Shown here in pieces: positions 37,650 to 46,923 of a DNA stretch of 64,000 nt. Where the stretch lies: the NCBI RefSeq assembly GCF_014268455.2, contig NZ_CP077085.1:434001-498000 (forward strand), given 5' to 3'. Origin of the DNA: Pseudomonas shahriarae (GTDB taxonomy: Bacteria; Pseudomonadota; Gammaproteobacteria; Pseudomonadales; Pseudomonadaceae). The first letter of the stretch is position 1. Each line of letters begins with the position of its first letter. Made by a program: the position numbers and the translations under genes. The notes under the pieces are model-generated. The model ran no database searches, was not told where the DNA came from, and was given only the letters and a program-made list of their open reading frames with translations.

Positions 37650-38519
37650 TTACTGATAAAGCGCGAAACACGCCTCGGCCAACGCCGAACGTGGCGCGCT
37701 GCGCCGCATGATCAGCCCCAGCTTGGCCAGGGTTTGCGCGTTTTCGATAGGTTGCAGGCGCAGGTGTTCGGTCAGGGCGTCGAGGCCGCCGTCCAGGGGC
37801 ATCACCGCACAACACAGGCCGCCATGCACGGCCTGCAGCAACTGATGGACGGCATCGGTTTGCAGCAAGGGGTGTGGCGTCAGGCCGCGGCTGTGGAAGT
37901 TATGGTCGATGGACTGGCGAAAATGCATGCCGCTGGTGAGCATGCCCAGGGGCAGCTCGATCAGCGCCTCCCAGCTCAGGGGCTTTTCGCCAAAGCTGAA
38001 AAAGCGTTGGTCGTACAACAGGCCCATGCGGGTTTCGTCCAGGGCCAGGGAGTCAAAGCGCTCGCTGTCGAGGCGTTCAAGGTAGGACACCCCCAGGTCC
38101 AGGCGATTGCTCGCCAGTTGTTCGAGGATCTGCTCGGAGCTCAACGCCGACAGCTCAAAGCGCAGGCTGGGGTGCTGCCTGTGCAACTGTTGCATCAAGG
38201 CCAGCGGATCAAAGCTCGACAGCGGCACCACGCCCAGGCGCAATGTCCCCACCAGGTTGCCCCGGCAGGCGGCCGCTTCGGCCTGCAGGCCGTCATAGGC
38301 GGCCAGCACCGTACGCGCCCACGCCAGCACCCGCTCGCCAGGGGCGGTAAAACCCTCGAAACGCTGGCCGCGATTGACCAGCGGCAGCTCCAGCTCTTCT
38401 TCCAGGCTGCGCAGGCGCATCGACAGGGTTGGCTGGGTGATGTGGCAGCGCGCGGCCGCCTGGCCGAAGTGACGGGTTTCGTCGAGGGCGATGAGGAATT
38501 TCAGTTGTTTGATGTCCAT
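37650..38519 (-). CDS. LysR-family transcriptional regulator
   Basis: 289 residues. Winged helix at the N-terminus (FLIALDETRHFGQAAARCHI, TQPTLSMRLRSLEEELELPL) and a C-terminal co-inducer domain (LRLGVVPLSSFDPLALMQQL and LDLGVSYLERLDSE). It lies 112 bases upstream of fdhD on the same strand and is divergent from the BON-LysM gene. In such contexts LysR regulators control the adjacent fdhD-oxidoreductase genes or the divergent one; the target cannot be told. Confidence 0.9.
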   Translation of the reverse strand: MDIKQLKFLIALDETRHFGQAAARCHITQPTLSMRLRSLEEELELPLVNRGQRFEGFTAPGERVLAWARTVLAAYDGLQAEAAACRGNLVGTLRLGVVPLSSFDPLALMQQLHRQHPSLRFELSALSSEQILEQLASNRLDLGVSYLERLDSERFDSLALDETRMGLLYDQRFFSFGEKPLSWEALIELPLGMLTSGMHFRQSIDHNFHSRGLTPHPLLQTDAVHQLLQAVHGGLCCAVMPLDGGLDALTEHLRLQPIENAQTLAKLGLIMRRSAPRSALAEACFALYQ

Positions 38520-38652
38520 CTTCGCTCCGGGGGCTTATGCCAATGGCGCAGGGATTCTAGCGCGTTTGCGTCATTGGTCGGGCTGGAACCAAGATCTGTA
38601 AGACTGGTCTAGTCTTTGGCATCTGGAAACCCAATCCCAAGGAGAGCGCACT

Positions 38653-39093
38653 ATGAGTCTTTTTAGCTTTATCAAAGAAGCCGGCGAGAAAATCGTTGAT
38701 CTGTTGACGCCGGGTAATGCAAACGCGAGTGAGCAGTTGAAGGATCACGTTGCCAAGGTCGGCCTGGGTAACCCGAATGTGCAGACCACCGTGGAGGGCG
38801 ACAAGGTGACAGTGACCGGTGAAGTCGCCACCCAGGAGGAGAAAGAGAAGATTCTGCTGGCGCTGGGCAACATTGCCGGCGTGGCGACCGTGGATGACCA
38901 GATCACTGTGTCGGGCCCTGTTGTTGCGGCTGCCCGTTTTGTCGTGGTGAAAAAGGGCGACACCCTCAGCGCGATTTCCCTGTCGGTCTACGGCAATGCC
39001 AATCTGTACAACAAAATCTTCGAGGCCAACAAGCCGATGTTGTCGCACCCGGACAAAATCTACCCAGGGCAGACGCTGCGTATTCCTGAGTAA
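38653..39093 (+). CDS. BON-LysM domain protein (Kbp/YgaU-like)
   Basis: 146 residues. An N-terminal BON-type region (QTTVEGDKVTVTGEVATQEE, LALGNIAGVATVDDQITVSG) precedes a LysM motif near the C-terminus (VVKKGDTLSAISLSVYGNAN, NKIFEANKPMLSHPDKIYPG). Length and order match E. coli Kbp, a potassium-binding protein of the cytoplasm. There is no signal peptide, which fits. Strong ribosome site AAGGAGAG. Confidence 0.88.
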   Translation: MSLFSFIKEAGEKIVDLLTPGNANASEQLKDHVAKVGLGNPNVQTTVEGDKVTVTGEVATQEEKEKILLALGNIAGVATVDDQITVSGPVVAAARFVVVKKGDTLSAISLSVYGNANLYNKIFEANKPMLSHPDKIYPGQTLRIPE

Positions 39094-39113
39094 TACCTGG
39101 AGCAGATGAATAA

Positions 39114-39192
39114 TGTGGGAGCGGGCTTGCCCGCGATTGCGGTGTGTCAGTCAGCAGATCTAGCTCTGACCCACCGCTATCGCGGGCAAGCC
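39114..39192. repeat. REP pair, GAGCGGGCTTGCCCGCG type
   Basis: TGTGGGAGCGGGCTTGCCC at 39114 and GGGCAAGCCCGCTCCCACA ending 39192 are inverted copies between the convergent LysM and yrfG genes. Confidence 0.92.
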
Positions 39193-39220
39193 CGCTCCCA
39201 CAGGGGCCCCACATCTAGTT

Positions 39221-39883
39221 TTAGAGCCCGCTGATCAATTCCCGGTAATCCCCGACTGCATCAAACTCCGCCGTATCCTTCGGCCCTTTGCGGCTGTCCG
39301 GCTCTTTCACCGCCAGCAAATGCCCCACGCCAAAATCCCGCGCACTGCGTAGGATCGGCAGAGTGTCGTCGATAAACAGGCTGCGCGCCGGGTCGAAGTC
39401 GATGTCCGCTTGCAGGGCGTCCCAGAACTGCGGGTTTTCCTTGGCAAAACCATAGTCGTGAGAGCTGATCAGCCGCTCGAAATACGGCGCCAACTCAATG
39501 CGTTCCAACTTCAACGACAGCGAATCGCGGTGGGCGTTGGTGATCAGGATCACGCGCTTGCCGGCCTGCTTGATGGCCGCCAGAAAGGTATCGGCGTCCG
39601 GCCGCAGGGCGATCAAATGGGCGGTTTCCAGCTTGAGTTCGCGCACCGGGATCTTCAGTTCGGTGCTCCAGAAATCCAGGCAATACCATTGCAACTGGCC
39701 GGCGTTACGCTCGAACAGCGGCTGCAACTCCATCTCCGCCAGGGCAAGGCTCACACCGTGCAGTTCGGCATAGCGCCGGGGCAGGTGTTCCATCCAGAAG
39801 TGGTTGTCGAAATGCAGGTCAAGCAGGGTGCCGTCCATGTCCAGCAGGACGGTGTCGATATCGGACCAGGGCAGTGGCGGCAT
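39221..39883 (-). CDS. yrfG: GMP/IMP nucleotidase (HAD family)
   Basis: 220 residues, HAD phosphatase. Motif I LLDMDGTLLDLHFDNHFW near residue 15, motif II ILITNAHRDS, motif III/IV with SLFIDDTLPILRSARDFGVG. E. coli YrfG dephosphorylates purine mononucleotides. It diverges from nudE, as in other gamma-proteobacteria. Confidence 0.88.
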   Translation of the reverse strand: MPPLPWSDIDTVLLDMDGTLLDLHFDNHFWMEHLPRRYAELHGVSLALAEMELQPLFERNAGQLQWYCLDFWSTELKIPVRELKLETAHLIALRPDADTFLAAIKQAGKRVILITNAHRDSLSLKLERIELAPYFERLISSHDYGFAKENPQFWDALQADIDFDPARSLFIDDTLPILRSARDFGVGHLLAVKEPDSRKGPKDTAEFDAVGDYRELISGL

Positions 39884-39974
39884 GGTGGGTTCTCAAGCAG
39901 GTAAGTAAATATATCCGACACAGACAATCGGAAAAGCCACGGTATAGTAACCCGATCACGCCAAGGAGCCCTCT

Positions 39975-40541
39975 ATGCGCCAGAAACCCACCGTCCTCGC
40001 CCGCGAAATTGTCGCCAGTAGCCGTTTGTTCCGCGTGGAGGAAGTGCAACTGCGCTTTTCCAATGGCGTTGAACGGACCTACGAGCGCCTGGTGGGCCGG
40101 GGTGCAGGGTATGGCGCGGTGATGATCGTGGCGATGATCGACGCTGACCACGCGCTGCTGGTGGAAGAATACTGCGGTGGCACGGATGAGTATGAACTGT
40201 CATTGCCCAAGGGCCTGATCGAGCCGGGCGAAGACGTGCTGGCAGCGGCAGACCGCGAGCTCAAGGAAGAGGCGGGCTATGGCGCCCGGCAGTTGGAGCA
40301 CCTGACCGAACTGTCCCTGTCCCCTGGCTACATGAGCCAGAAAATCCAGGTGGTGCTGGCCACCGAGCTGTACGAAGAGCGCCTGGAAGGCGACGAGCCC
40401 GAGCCGATGCGCGTGGACCGGGTCAACCTGCGCGAGCTGGCACAACTGGCGCAGAACCCGCAGTTCAGCGAAGGCCGGGCCCTGGCCGCGTTGTACCTGG
40501 TGCGGGACTTGTTGACCCAGCGTGGAGCCTTCCAGCCATGA
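39975..40541 (+). CDS. nudE: ADP compounds hydrolase NudE
   Basis: 188 residues. The Nudix box is complete as GLIEPGEDVLAAADRELKEE followed by AGYG. NudE hydrolyses ADP-ribose, Ap3A and NADH-type compounds to AMP-containing products. It precedes cysQ with an ATGA overlap, so the pair is coupled. AAGGAG lies before the ATG. Confidence 0.93.
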   Translation: MRQKPTVLAREIVASSRLFRVEEVQLRFSNGVERTYERLVGRGAGYGAVMIVAMIDADHALLVEEYCGGTDEYELSLPKGLIEPGEDVLAAADRELKEEAGYGARQLEHLTELSLSPGYMSQKIQVVLATELYEERLEGDEPEPMRVDRVNLRELAQLAQNPQFSEGRALAALYLVRDLLTQRGAFQP

Positions 40542-41374
40542 GCGAATTGTTCCTCGGCCACCCGTACATTGCCCCGGTGATTGAACTGGCCCGCCAGGCC
40601 GGCGAGGTCATCCTGCCGTACTGGCGCGCCAATGTAGCCGTGACGGCCAAGGCGGATGATTCGCCGGTGACCGCCGCCGACCTGGCCGCCCATCACCTGA
40701 TTCTCGCCGGCCTCACTGCGCTGGACCCAAGCATCCCGGTGCTGTCGGAAGAAGATGCCGATATCGACCAGAGCGTGCGTGCCGGTTGGCAACGCTGGTG
40801 GCTGGTGGACCCGCTGGATGGCACCAAGGAATTTATCAGCGGCAGCGAAGAATTTACCGTCAACATCGCCTTGATCGAACAGGGGCAGGTGGTGTTTGGT
40901 GTGGTGTCGATGCCCACCAGTGGCCGCTGCTACTTCGGCGGCGCCGGGCTTGGGGCGTGGCGATCCGACGTGAATGCCGCACCCCGGCCGATCCAGGTGC
41001 GCCAGAAGCCGGCCGCAGGCGAGGCGTTCACCGTGGTTGCCAGCCGTCGCCACACCAGCCCCGAACAGGAGCGCTTGCTCGATGGGTTGAGTGAAGGGCT
41101 GGGGGAGTTGAAGCTGGCCAATATCGGCAGCTCCTTGAAATTCTGCCTGTTGGCCGAAGGCAGCGCCGATTGCTATCCGCGCCTGGCGCCGACGTCGCAG
41201 TGGGACACCGCCGCCGCCCAGGGCGTGCTGGAAGGTGCTGGCGGCGAAGTGCTGGAGTTGAATGGCCAGCCGTTCAGCTACCCGGCGCGCGAGTCGCTGT
41301 TGAACCCGTTCTTCCTGGCCTTGCCGGCCAAGGCCGCCTGGCGCGAGCGTTTGCTGACTCTGGCCCGTTCTTGA
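40538..41374 (+). CDS. cysQ: 3'(2'),5'-bisphosphate nucleotidase CysQ
   Basis: 278 residues, inositol monophosphatase fold. Metal-site motifs are LSEEDADI (about 70-77) and WWLVDPLDGTKEFISG (about 88-103), with a C-terminal WDTAAAQGVLEGAGGEV. It removes the 3' phosphate from PAP, the by-product of sulfate assimilation through PAPS. Coupled to nudE. Confidence 0.93.
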   Translation: MSELFLGHPYIAPVIELARQAGEVILPYWRANVAVTAKADDSPVTAADLAAHHLILAGLTALDPSIPVLSEEDADIDQSVRAGWQRWWLVDPLDGTKEFISGSEEFTVNIALIEQGQVVFGVVSMPTSGRCYFGGAGLGAWRSDVNAAPRPIQVRQKPAAGEAFTVVASRRHTSPEQERLLDGLSEGLGELKLANIGSSLKFCLLAEGSADCYPRLAPTSQWDTAAAQGVLEGAGGEVLELNGQPFSYPARESLLNPFFLALPAKAAWRERLLTLARS

Positions 41375-41391
41375 AGGCAATGCAGATCAAA

Positions 41392-41432
41392 TGTGGGAGC
41401 TGGCTTGCCTGCTCCCACACAAGCCCGCTCCC
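41392..41432. repeat. Collapsed REP pair
   Basis: TGTGGGAGCTGGCTTGCCTG (about 41393) runs directly into GCTCCCACAC and AAGCCCGCTCCCAGA, with the usual 40-50 base spacer missing. It looks like a deletion remnant joining two REP types. Confidence 0.7.
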
Positions 41433-41455
41433 AGATAGGCCTTGGATGATCTTGC

Positions 41456-41911
41456 CTAGCGGTGCAACACGTACTGCCCGGTAAACGCCACCGCCCGCGC
41501 GTCACTGCCCTCATTCACGATCCACGCCTGCAACGCCAGCCGCGCCCGGCCATGGCGCCGGTAGGTCGCCAAAAAGCGCTTCCACACCTTGTCCTCCGGG
41601 GCCTGGCAAATCGCCGTGGCGTCCTGGGTGACAGGCAATGGGTAGCTGATCTGCCCTTCCTGAATCACGATATGCCCGTCTTCAATCCCTTCCTCGCGCA
41701 ATTGCAGGTGCAGCCAGCCCCAGCCCGCCAAGACCGCGCCGCAATACAGGCTGCCGCCGAACATGGTGCTCTTGTGGTTGATATTGGCTTGCAACGGTAA
41801 GTGCAGGCGCAGTTGCCGGTCCTGCCAGTCGAGCACCTTGAGGCCCATCTCCCGGGTCAGGGGGATGTCATGGTGCAGAATGGATTCCAGGTAACGGCTA
41901 TCGCGGCTCAT
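41456..41911 (-). CDS. YiiD C-terminal-type thioesterase
   Basis: 151 residues, hotdog fold: NHKSTMFGGSLYCGAVLAGW near residue 45. Family members are annotated as putative thioesterases of unknown substrate. ATG at 41911 gives MSRDSRYLESILHHDIPLT; the longer frame has no support. The gene starts 26 bases after the dctD stop and may be the last gene of the rfb-dct strand run. Confidence 0.8.
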   Translation of the reverse strand: MSRDSRYLESILHHDIPLTREMGLKVLDWQDRQLRLHLPLQANINHKSTMFGGSLYCGAVLAGWGWLHLQLREEGIEDGHIVIQEGQISYPLPVTQDATAICQAPEDKVWKRFLATYRRHGRARLALQAWIVNEGSDARAVAFTGQYVLHR

Positions 41912-41937
41912 GGCAGTCTCTTGGCAGGGGGAAAAGG

Positions 41938-43320
41938 TCAATCGTCGTCAGCGTGGGCGTTGCCGCTGTCGGCAAAGTTCAGGCCGTGCTTGCGTAACTT
42001 GTCATGCAGGGTTTTGCGCGGCACGCCCAGGGCTTCGGCCAGGCTGCGCACAGAGCTGTGGGGGCGGCCGAGTTCGGCCGCGATCAGGGCTTTTTCAAAG
42101 TGCTCGACTTGCTCGCTCAAGCCCCCCGTCGACATCGGTACACCCGGCGCCGGGCCGTCCGGTGCGTTGTCCAGGGCCAGTTCCAGGCCGAGGGCGAAGC
42201 GCTCGGCGACGTTTTGCAGTTCGCGCACGTTGCCCGGCCAGTTATGGCGCAACAGCATTGCCCGTTGGCCCGGCTGCAGCTCATGCAGCGGCAGGCCGTG
42301 GCGGCTGCTGGCCTCGTCGGCGAAGTGCTGGAACAGCATCAGGGCATCTTCGCCCCGCTCGCGCAGCGGCGGAATGCGCAGCGGCGCGACGTTCAGGCGG
42401 TAGTACAAGTCTGCGCGAAAGCGCCCCTGGTCGGCGGATTGGCGCAGGTCTTCCTTGGTCGCGGCGATGATGCGGATATCCAGCGGGATCTGCTGATTGC
42501 CCCCCAGGCGCTCAACCACCCGCTCCTGTAGCAGACGCAACAACTTGACCTGCACATCCAGGCTCATGCTCTCGATTTCATCGAGGAACAACGTGCCGCC
42601 GTTGGCAAATTCGAACTTGCCGATGCGCCGTTTCTGCGCACCGGTAAACGCCCCCGGCTCATGGCCGAACAGCTCGCTTTCGACCACGGACTCGGCCAGG
42701 GCGCCTGCGTTGATAGCGACGAAGGGCCCGGTGCGGCGGTTCGACAGGTCGTGCAGGGCGCGCGCCACCACTTCCTTGCCGGCGCCGGTTTCGCCGAGGA
42801 TCAGCACGTCGGCGCGGGTCGCCGCCAGCGCGCCAATCTGCTCGCGCAGGCGTAGCATCGGCGCCGACTGGCCTACCAGGCGCGTGCTCAATTGCTGGCG
42901 GTCACTCAGGGCCAGGCGCAGGCTGCGGTTGTCCAGCACCAGCCGGCGCAGCGACAGGGCGCGGCGCACGCTGTCGAGCAGGGCGTCGCTGGCGAAGGGT
43001 TTTTCGAGGAAGTCATAGGCGCCGGCGCGCATTGCTTGCACCGCCAGTGGCACATCGCCGTGGCCGGTGATCAGCAGTACTGGCAACTCCGGGTCCTGGC
43101 CGTGGAGCTCGGTGAGCAGCTCCAGGCCGTCCATGCCGGGCATGCGGATATCGCTGACCACCACCCCTGGCCAATCCCGCGTCAGGCGCGCCGTGAGGCC
43201 GGTGGCCTCGCCAAGGGGCAGGACTTTCAGCCCGGCCAGGTCCAGGGTCTGGCACAGGGCCTGACGCAGGTGTGGATCATCGTCGATCAACACCACCTGA
43301 ATCTGGTTATCGATAGTCAT
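41938..43320 (-). CDS. dctD: C4-dicarboxylate sigma-54 response regulator DctD
   Basis: 460 residues. Receiver with phospho-acceptor Asp57 (VVVSDIRMPGMDG). Central AAA+ domain with Walker A GETGAGKE (about 176-183), the sigma-54 contact loop GAFTGA (223-228) and Walker B GGTLFLDEIESM. C-terminal Fis-type helix-turn-helix (RSLAEALGVPRKTLHDKLRK). It activates sigma-54 promoters of dicarboxylate transport genes, with DctB as kinase (four-base overlap). Confidence 0.93.
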   Translation of the reverse strand: MTIDNQIQVVLIDDDPHLRQALCQTLDLAGLKVLPLGEATGLTARLTRDWPGVVVSDIRMPGMDGLELLTELHGQDPELPVLLITGHGDVPLAVQAMRAGAYDFLEKPFASDALLDSVRRALSLRRLVLDNRSLRLALSDRQQLSTRLVGQSAPMLRLREQIGALAATRADVLILGETGAGKEVVARALHDLSNRRTGPFVAINAGALAESVVESELFGHEPGAFTGAQKRRIGKFEFANGGTLFLDEIESMSLDVQVKLLRLLQERVVERLGGNQQIPLDIRIIAATKEDLRQSADQGRFRADLYYRLNVAPLRIPPLRERGEDALMLFQHFADEASSRHGLPLHELQPGQRAMLLRHNWPGNVRELQNVAERFALGLELALDNAPDGPAPGVPMSTGGLSEQVEHFEKALIAAELGRPHSSVRSLAEALGVPRKTLHDKLRKHGLNFADSGNAHADDD

Positions 43321-45125
43321 ACACTGCGGTCCTCGGACGGTTGCAGACTGACGCCGGGTGCCCCGGCGCGCAGTTTCAAGGTTATCAGTGCGCCGCCTTC
43401 CTTGTGGTTGGCGAACAGCAGTTCACCACCAAAGGCACGCATCAGGGTGTCACAGATGGCCAGGCCCAACCCCAGGCCCTGGGTGCGGGTCTTGGTGGTA
43501 TAGAAGGGCTCGCTGGCGCGACCCAGGGCTTCCATGCAGAACCCCGGCCCATTGTCGCGGATGTACAGGTTGACGCCCTGCTCGGTGGATTCGGCACTCA
43601 GCCACAATTTGCGCGGCGGACCCTTTTCGGTCAACGCATCCAGGGCATTGGCCAGCAGGTTGCCCAGCACATGGCGCAGGCGGGTTTCCCCGGCCTCCAC
43701 CCACAGGGAGGCTTCTGGCAAGTCGCGGATCAGCTCCACTTCCATGGCCCGCCGGCGCTTGGCCAGTAATGCCAGCGCATCGTCCAGGGCCGGTTGCAAG
43801 GCCACGCTTTCCGGGGCATGCCGGTCGCGGCGGGCAAAGGCGCGCAAGTGGGCGATGATCGAGGCCATGCGCCCGGTCAGTTCGCTGATCAGTTTGAGGT
43901 TGCCCCGCGCGTCGTCGGTGCGCTGGTGATCGAGGAGAATCTCAGCGTTTTCCGCGTAGCTGCGAATGGCCGCCAGGGGCTGGTTGAGTTCATGGCTGAT
44001 ACTCGCCGACATGGTACCCAGCGCCGACAGTTTGCCGGCCTGCACCAAGTCATCCTGGGCGCGCACCAATTCCTGCTGGGCATTTTCGCGCTCCAGTACT
44101 TCCTGGCGCAGGCGGCGGTTGAGGCCTTCGAGGTCACTGGTGCGTTCGGCCACGCGCATTTCCAGCTCGCGCCGGGCCTTGGCTTCAAAGGCGATGCGTT
44201 CCAGGTAGTGGCGACGGCGCTGCATCATCAGGCCGAGCAGCAGCATCAGCACCAGTAAGGTCGCGCCGCCGACGGCAACCACCGTGCGCACAGGGCGGTC
44301 GATCAGGGTGCGCGGCGCAAGAATCTCCACATTCCAGCCGGTTTCGGCGATTTCGGTGGACTGGCGCAGCCAGGCATTGGAGCTGAAAGTCAGGGGCTGT
44401 GGGTCGCGGGTCGGGTAGGGCTGGATCGCGACGATCGCCTGGTGCTCGGCCTCGGTCAGTGGCCGGGTCGCGCGAAAACGCCATTGTGGGCGTGAGGTCA
44501 GGATCACCACGCCGTTGTGGTCGGTGACCAGCAGTTGCTCGGGGGTCTGGCCCCAGAGGCTTTCGGTGTGGTCCAGGTCGACCTTGACCACCAGCACGCC
44601 AATCACATGTTCGTCTTCGCGCACCGCAGCGGCGAAGAAGTACCCGCGCTTGGCCGAGGTGGTGCCCAGGCCGAAGAAACGCCCCAGGCGCCCGGCCATG
44701 GCCTCACTGAAATACGGACGAAAGGAAAAGTTGCGGCCGACGAAGCTGTCCTGTTTGTCCCAGTTCGAGGCGGCCAGGGTCTTGCCACGGGTGTCCATCA
44801 GGTACATCACTTCCACGCCCGCCTGGACTGACACCTCCTTGAGCAACTGGTTGGCGGCGACCAGGTTGGTGCTGATGTGAGGCGCTTCCAGGGCGGTACG
44901 CAAGGCCGGCAATTCGCCGAGGATTTGCGGCAGTATTTCGTAGCGGTGCAGGGTGCCCAGCAGGTTGGCGACGTACAGGTCGAGGGTCTGGCGGTTCTGC
45001 CCGGCCAGCTCGCTGCGGTAGTAACGTTCGGCCAGATGCTCCAGCGGCCACAGCAGCGGTGCCAGGCATAACGCCAGCAACGCCAGGCTGCGCCAGCGGG
45101 GTCTTCGTGGAAGGGGTGGAGTCAT
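43317..45125 (-). CDS. dctB: C4-dicarboxylate sensor kinase DctB
   Basis: 602 residues. Membrane segments at about 13-30 and 280-301 flank a periplasmic double-Cache sensor. A coiled coil (about 310-365) leads to His378 in TMSASISHELNQPLAAIRSY. The ATPase domain has NLLANALDAL, DNGPGF and GLGLGLAICDTLM. It senses succinate, fumarate or malate outside and phosphorylates DctD. ATG at 45125 is chosen because the protein then starts just before the first membrane segment; an ATG ten codons upstream remains possible. Confidence 0.92.
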   Translation of the reverse strand: MTPPLPRRPRWRSLALLALCLAPLLWPLEHLAERYYRSELAGQNRQTLDLYVANLLGTLHRYEILPQILGELPALRTALEAPHISTNLVAANQLLKEVSVQAGVEVMYLMDTRGKTLAASNWDKQDSFVGRNFSFRPYFSEAMAGRLGRFFGLGTTSAKRGYFFAAAVREDEHVIGVLVVKVDLDHTESLWGQTPEQLLVTDHNGVVILTSRPQWRFRATRPLTEAEHQAIVAIQPYPTRDPQPLTFSSNAWLRQSTEIAETGWNVEILAPRTLIDRPVRTVVAVGGATLLVLMLLLGLMMQRRRHYLERIAFEAKARRELEMRVAERTSDLEGLNRRLRQEVLERENAQQELVRAQDDLVQAGKLSALGTMSASISHELNQPLAAIRSYAENAEILLDHQRTDDARGNLKLISELTGRMASIIAHLRAFARRDRHAPESVALQPALDDALALLAKRRRAMEVELIRDLPEASLWVEAGETRLRHVLGNLLANALDALTEKGPPRKLWLSAESTEQGVNLYIRDNGPGFCMEALGRASEPFYTTKTRTQGLGLGLAICDTLMRAFGGELLFANHKEGGALITLKLRAGAPGVSLQPSEDRSV

Positions 45126-45160
45126 GTAAGTCTGCGCCTGTGGGTACAGGCGCATTATGC

Positions 45161-46051
45161 CTAGTGCTGCTGTGCAAGACACTCGCGCAATGCTTCGCGC
45201 CATTGCGGTTGGCCGACGTGCCATTGCTGTTGCAGACGGCTGCAGTCCAGGCGCGAGTTCAACGGGCGCTTGGCGGGCGTGGGGTAGTCGCTGGCGGGAA
45301 TCCCTTCCAGCTCGGCGCACGCCTTGCCTTCGGCCAGCAGTTGCTCGCCAATGGCCTGGGCAAAGCCGAACCACGAGGTCTCGCCCTGGGCCGTCAAGTG
45401 ATAGACGCCCCAGTCCCCGGCCTGGCCGGCCTGCCAGCGCTCGATCAGTGCCCGGGTGCTGTTGGCGATGGTCCCGGCCCAGGTCGGCGCACCGATCTGA
45501 TCGGCGACGATACGCATCTGCGGTTTTTCCTGGAGCAGGCGCTGCATGGTCAGCAGGAAATTCTTGCCGTGGCTCGAATACACCCAACTGGTACGCAGGA
45601 CCAGGTACTGACCGCCCACCGCCGCGATGGCCTGCTCGCCCGCCAGCTTGCTCTGGCCGTAGACACCCAACGGGTTGGGCGCATCGTCCTCGGTGTAGGG
45701 CGCCGGCTTGCTGCCGTCAAACACATAGTCGGTGGAGTAGTGGATCAACGGGATGCCCAGGGCCTTGGCTTCTTCGGCGAGGATGCCGGGCGCCGTGGCA
45801 TTGATCGCGAAGGCCACCTCGGGCTCGTTCTCGGCCTGGTCGACAGCAGTATGGGCCGCCGCGTTGATGATCAGCCCAGGGCGATGGCTGCGCACCTGTT
45901 GGCGGATCTGCTCGGGGTTGGCCAGGTCGAGCTGGTCGCGACCGAGCACGACCAGTTCACCCAGGCCCTGGAGCCGCTGTTGCAGATCGCGGGAAACCTG
46001 GCCGTGTTGGCCGGTGATGAGGATTTTCAACGGTGTACCGCTCACATTCAT
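45161..46051 (-). CDS. rfbD: dTDP-4-dehydrorhamnose reductase
   Basis: 296 residues, short-chain dehydrogenase/reductase. NAD(P)-binding [15 protein letters not shown] near the N-terminus and the catalytic Y-x-x-x-K in [14 protein letters not shown]. It makes dTDP-L-rhamnose from the 4-keto-rhamnose intermediate. It overlaps rfbA by four bases. Last of rfbBAD; dctB starts 35 bases further on. Confidence 0.93.
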   Translation of the reverse strand: MNVSGTPLKILITGQHGQVSRDLQQRLQGLGELVVLGRDQLDLANPEQIRQQVRSHRPGLIINAAAHTAVDQAENEPEVAFAINATAPGILAEEAKALGIPLIHYSTDYVFDGSKPAPYTEDDAPNPLGVYGQSKLAGEQAIAAVGGQYLVLRTSWVYSSHGKNFLLTMQRLLQEKPQMRIVADQIGAPTWAGTIANSTRALIERWQAGQAGDWGVYHLTAQGETSWFGFAQAIGEQLLAEGKACAELEGIPASDYPTPAKRPLNSRLDCSRLQQQWHVGQPQWREALRECLAQQH

Positions 46052-46923
46052 TGGGCTTCCCCTGCGAGGGAGAACAGGTACTGGCCATAGCCAGTCTTGC
46101 CGAAGTATTTGGCCCGCTCCAGCAGATGGTCGCGGTCGATCCAGCCGTTTTCGTAGGCGATTTCTTCCAGGCAAGCCACTTTCAAGCCCTGGCGGTGCTC
46201 GATGGTCTGCACATAGATCGAGGCTTCCAGGAGGCTGTCGTGGGTGCCGGTATCGAGCCAGGCGAAGCCACGGCCGAAGCGCTCGACATGCAGGTCGCCA
46301 CGCTTGAGGTAGGCATTGTTGACGTCGGTGATCTCCAGCTCGCCGCGTGGCGAGGGCTGGACGGCCTTGGCAATCTTGACCACATCGTTGTCATAGAAGT
46401 ACAGGCCGGTCACGGCATAGCTGGACTTTGGCTTGGCGGGTTTTTCTTCGATGGAAAGCGCGCGGCCTTCACCGTCGAAATCAATTACGCCGAAGCGCTC
46501 CGGATCCTTGACCCAGTAGCCGAACACTGTGGCGCCGGATGGACGCTTGGCGGCGGCGCGCAGTTGCTCGCTGAAATGCTGGCCGTGGAAGATGTTGTCG
46601 CCCAGGATCAGGCATACCGGGTCATTGCCGATGAACGCTTCGCCGATCAGGAAGGCCTGTGCCAAACCATCGGGCGAGGGTTGCTCGGCATAGCTGATCT
46701 GCACGCCGAACTGGCTGCCGTCGCCCAACAGGTTGCGGTATTGCGGCAAGTCCACCGGCGTAGAAATCACGAGGATCTCCTTGATTCCGGCGAGCATCAG
46801 CACGGAAATCGGGTAGTAGATCATCGGTTTGTCGTACACCGGCAGCAACTGCTTGGAAACCCCCAGGGTAATGGGGTGCAGGCGCGTCCCGGAGCCACCG
46901 GCCAGTACGATTCCCTTCATCAT
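46048..46923 (-). CDS. rfbA: Glucose-1-phosphate thymidylyltransferase
   Basis: 291 residues. The nucleotidyltransferase signature [20 protein letters not shown], then [20 protein letters not shown] and [13 protein letters not shown], is complete. It makes dTDP-glucose from dTTP and glucose-1-phosphate, first step of the rhamnose donor pathway. Two ATGs in a row start the gene (46923 and 46920); it overlaps the rfbB stop by four bases. Confidence 0.95.
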   Translation of the reverse strand: MMKGIVLAGGSGTRLHPITLGVSKQLLPVYDKPMIYYPISVLMLAGIKEILVISTPVDLPQYRNLLGDGSQFGVQISYAEQPSPDGLAQAFLIGEAFIGNDPVCLILGDNIFHGQHFSEQLRAAAKRPSGATVFGYWVKDPERFGVIDFDGEGRALSIEEKPAKPKSSYAVTGLYFYDNDVVKIAKAVQPSPRGELEITDVNNAYLKRGDLHVERFGRGFAWLDTGTHDSLLEASIYVQTIEHRQGLKVACLEEIAYENGWIDRDHLLERAKYFGKTGYGQYLFSLAGEAQ

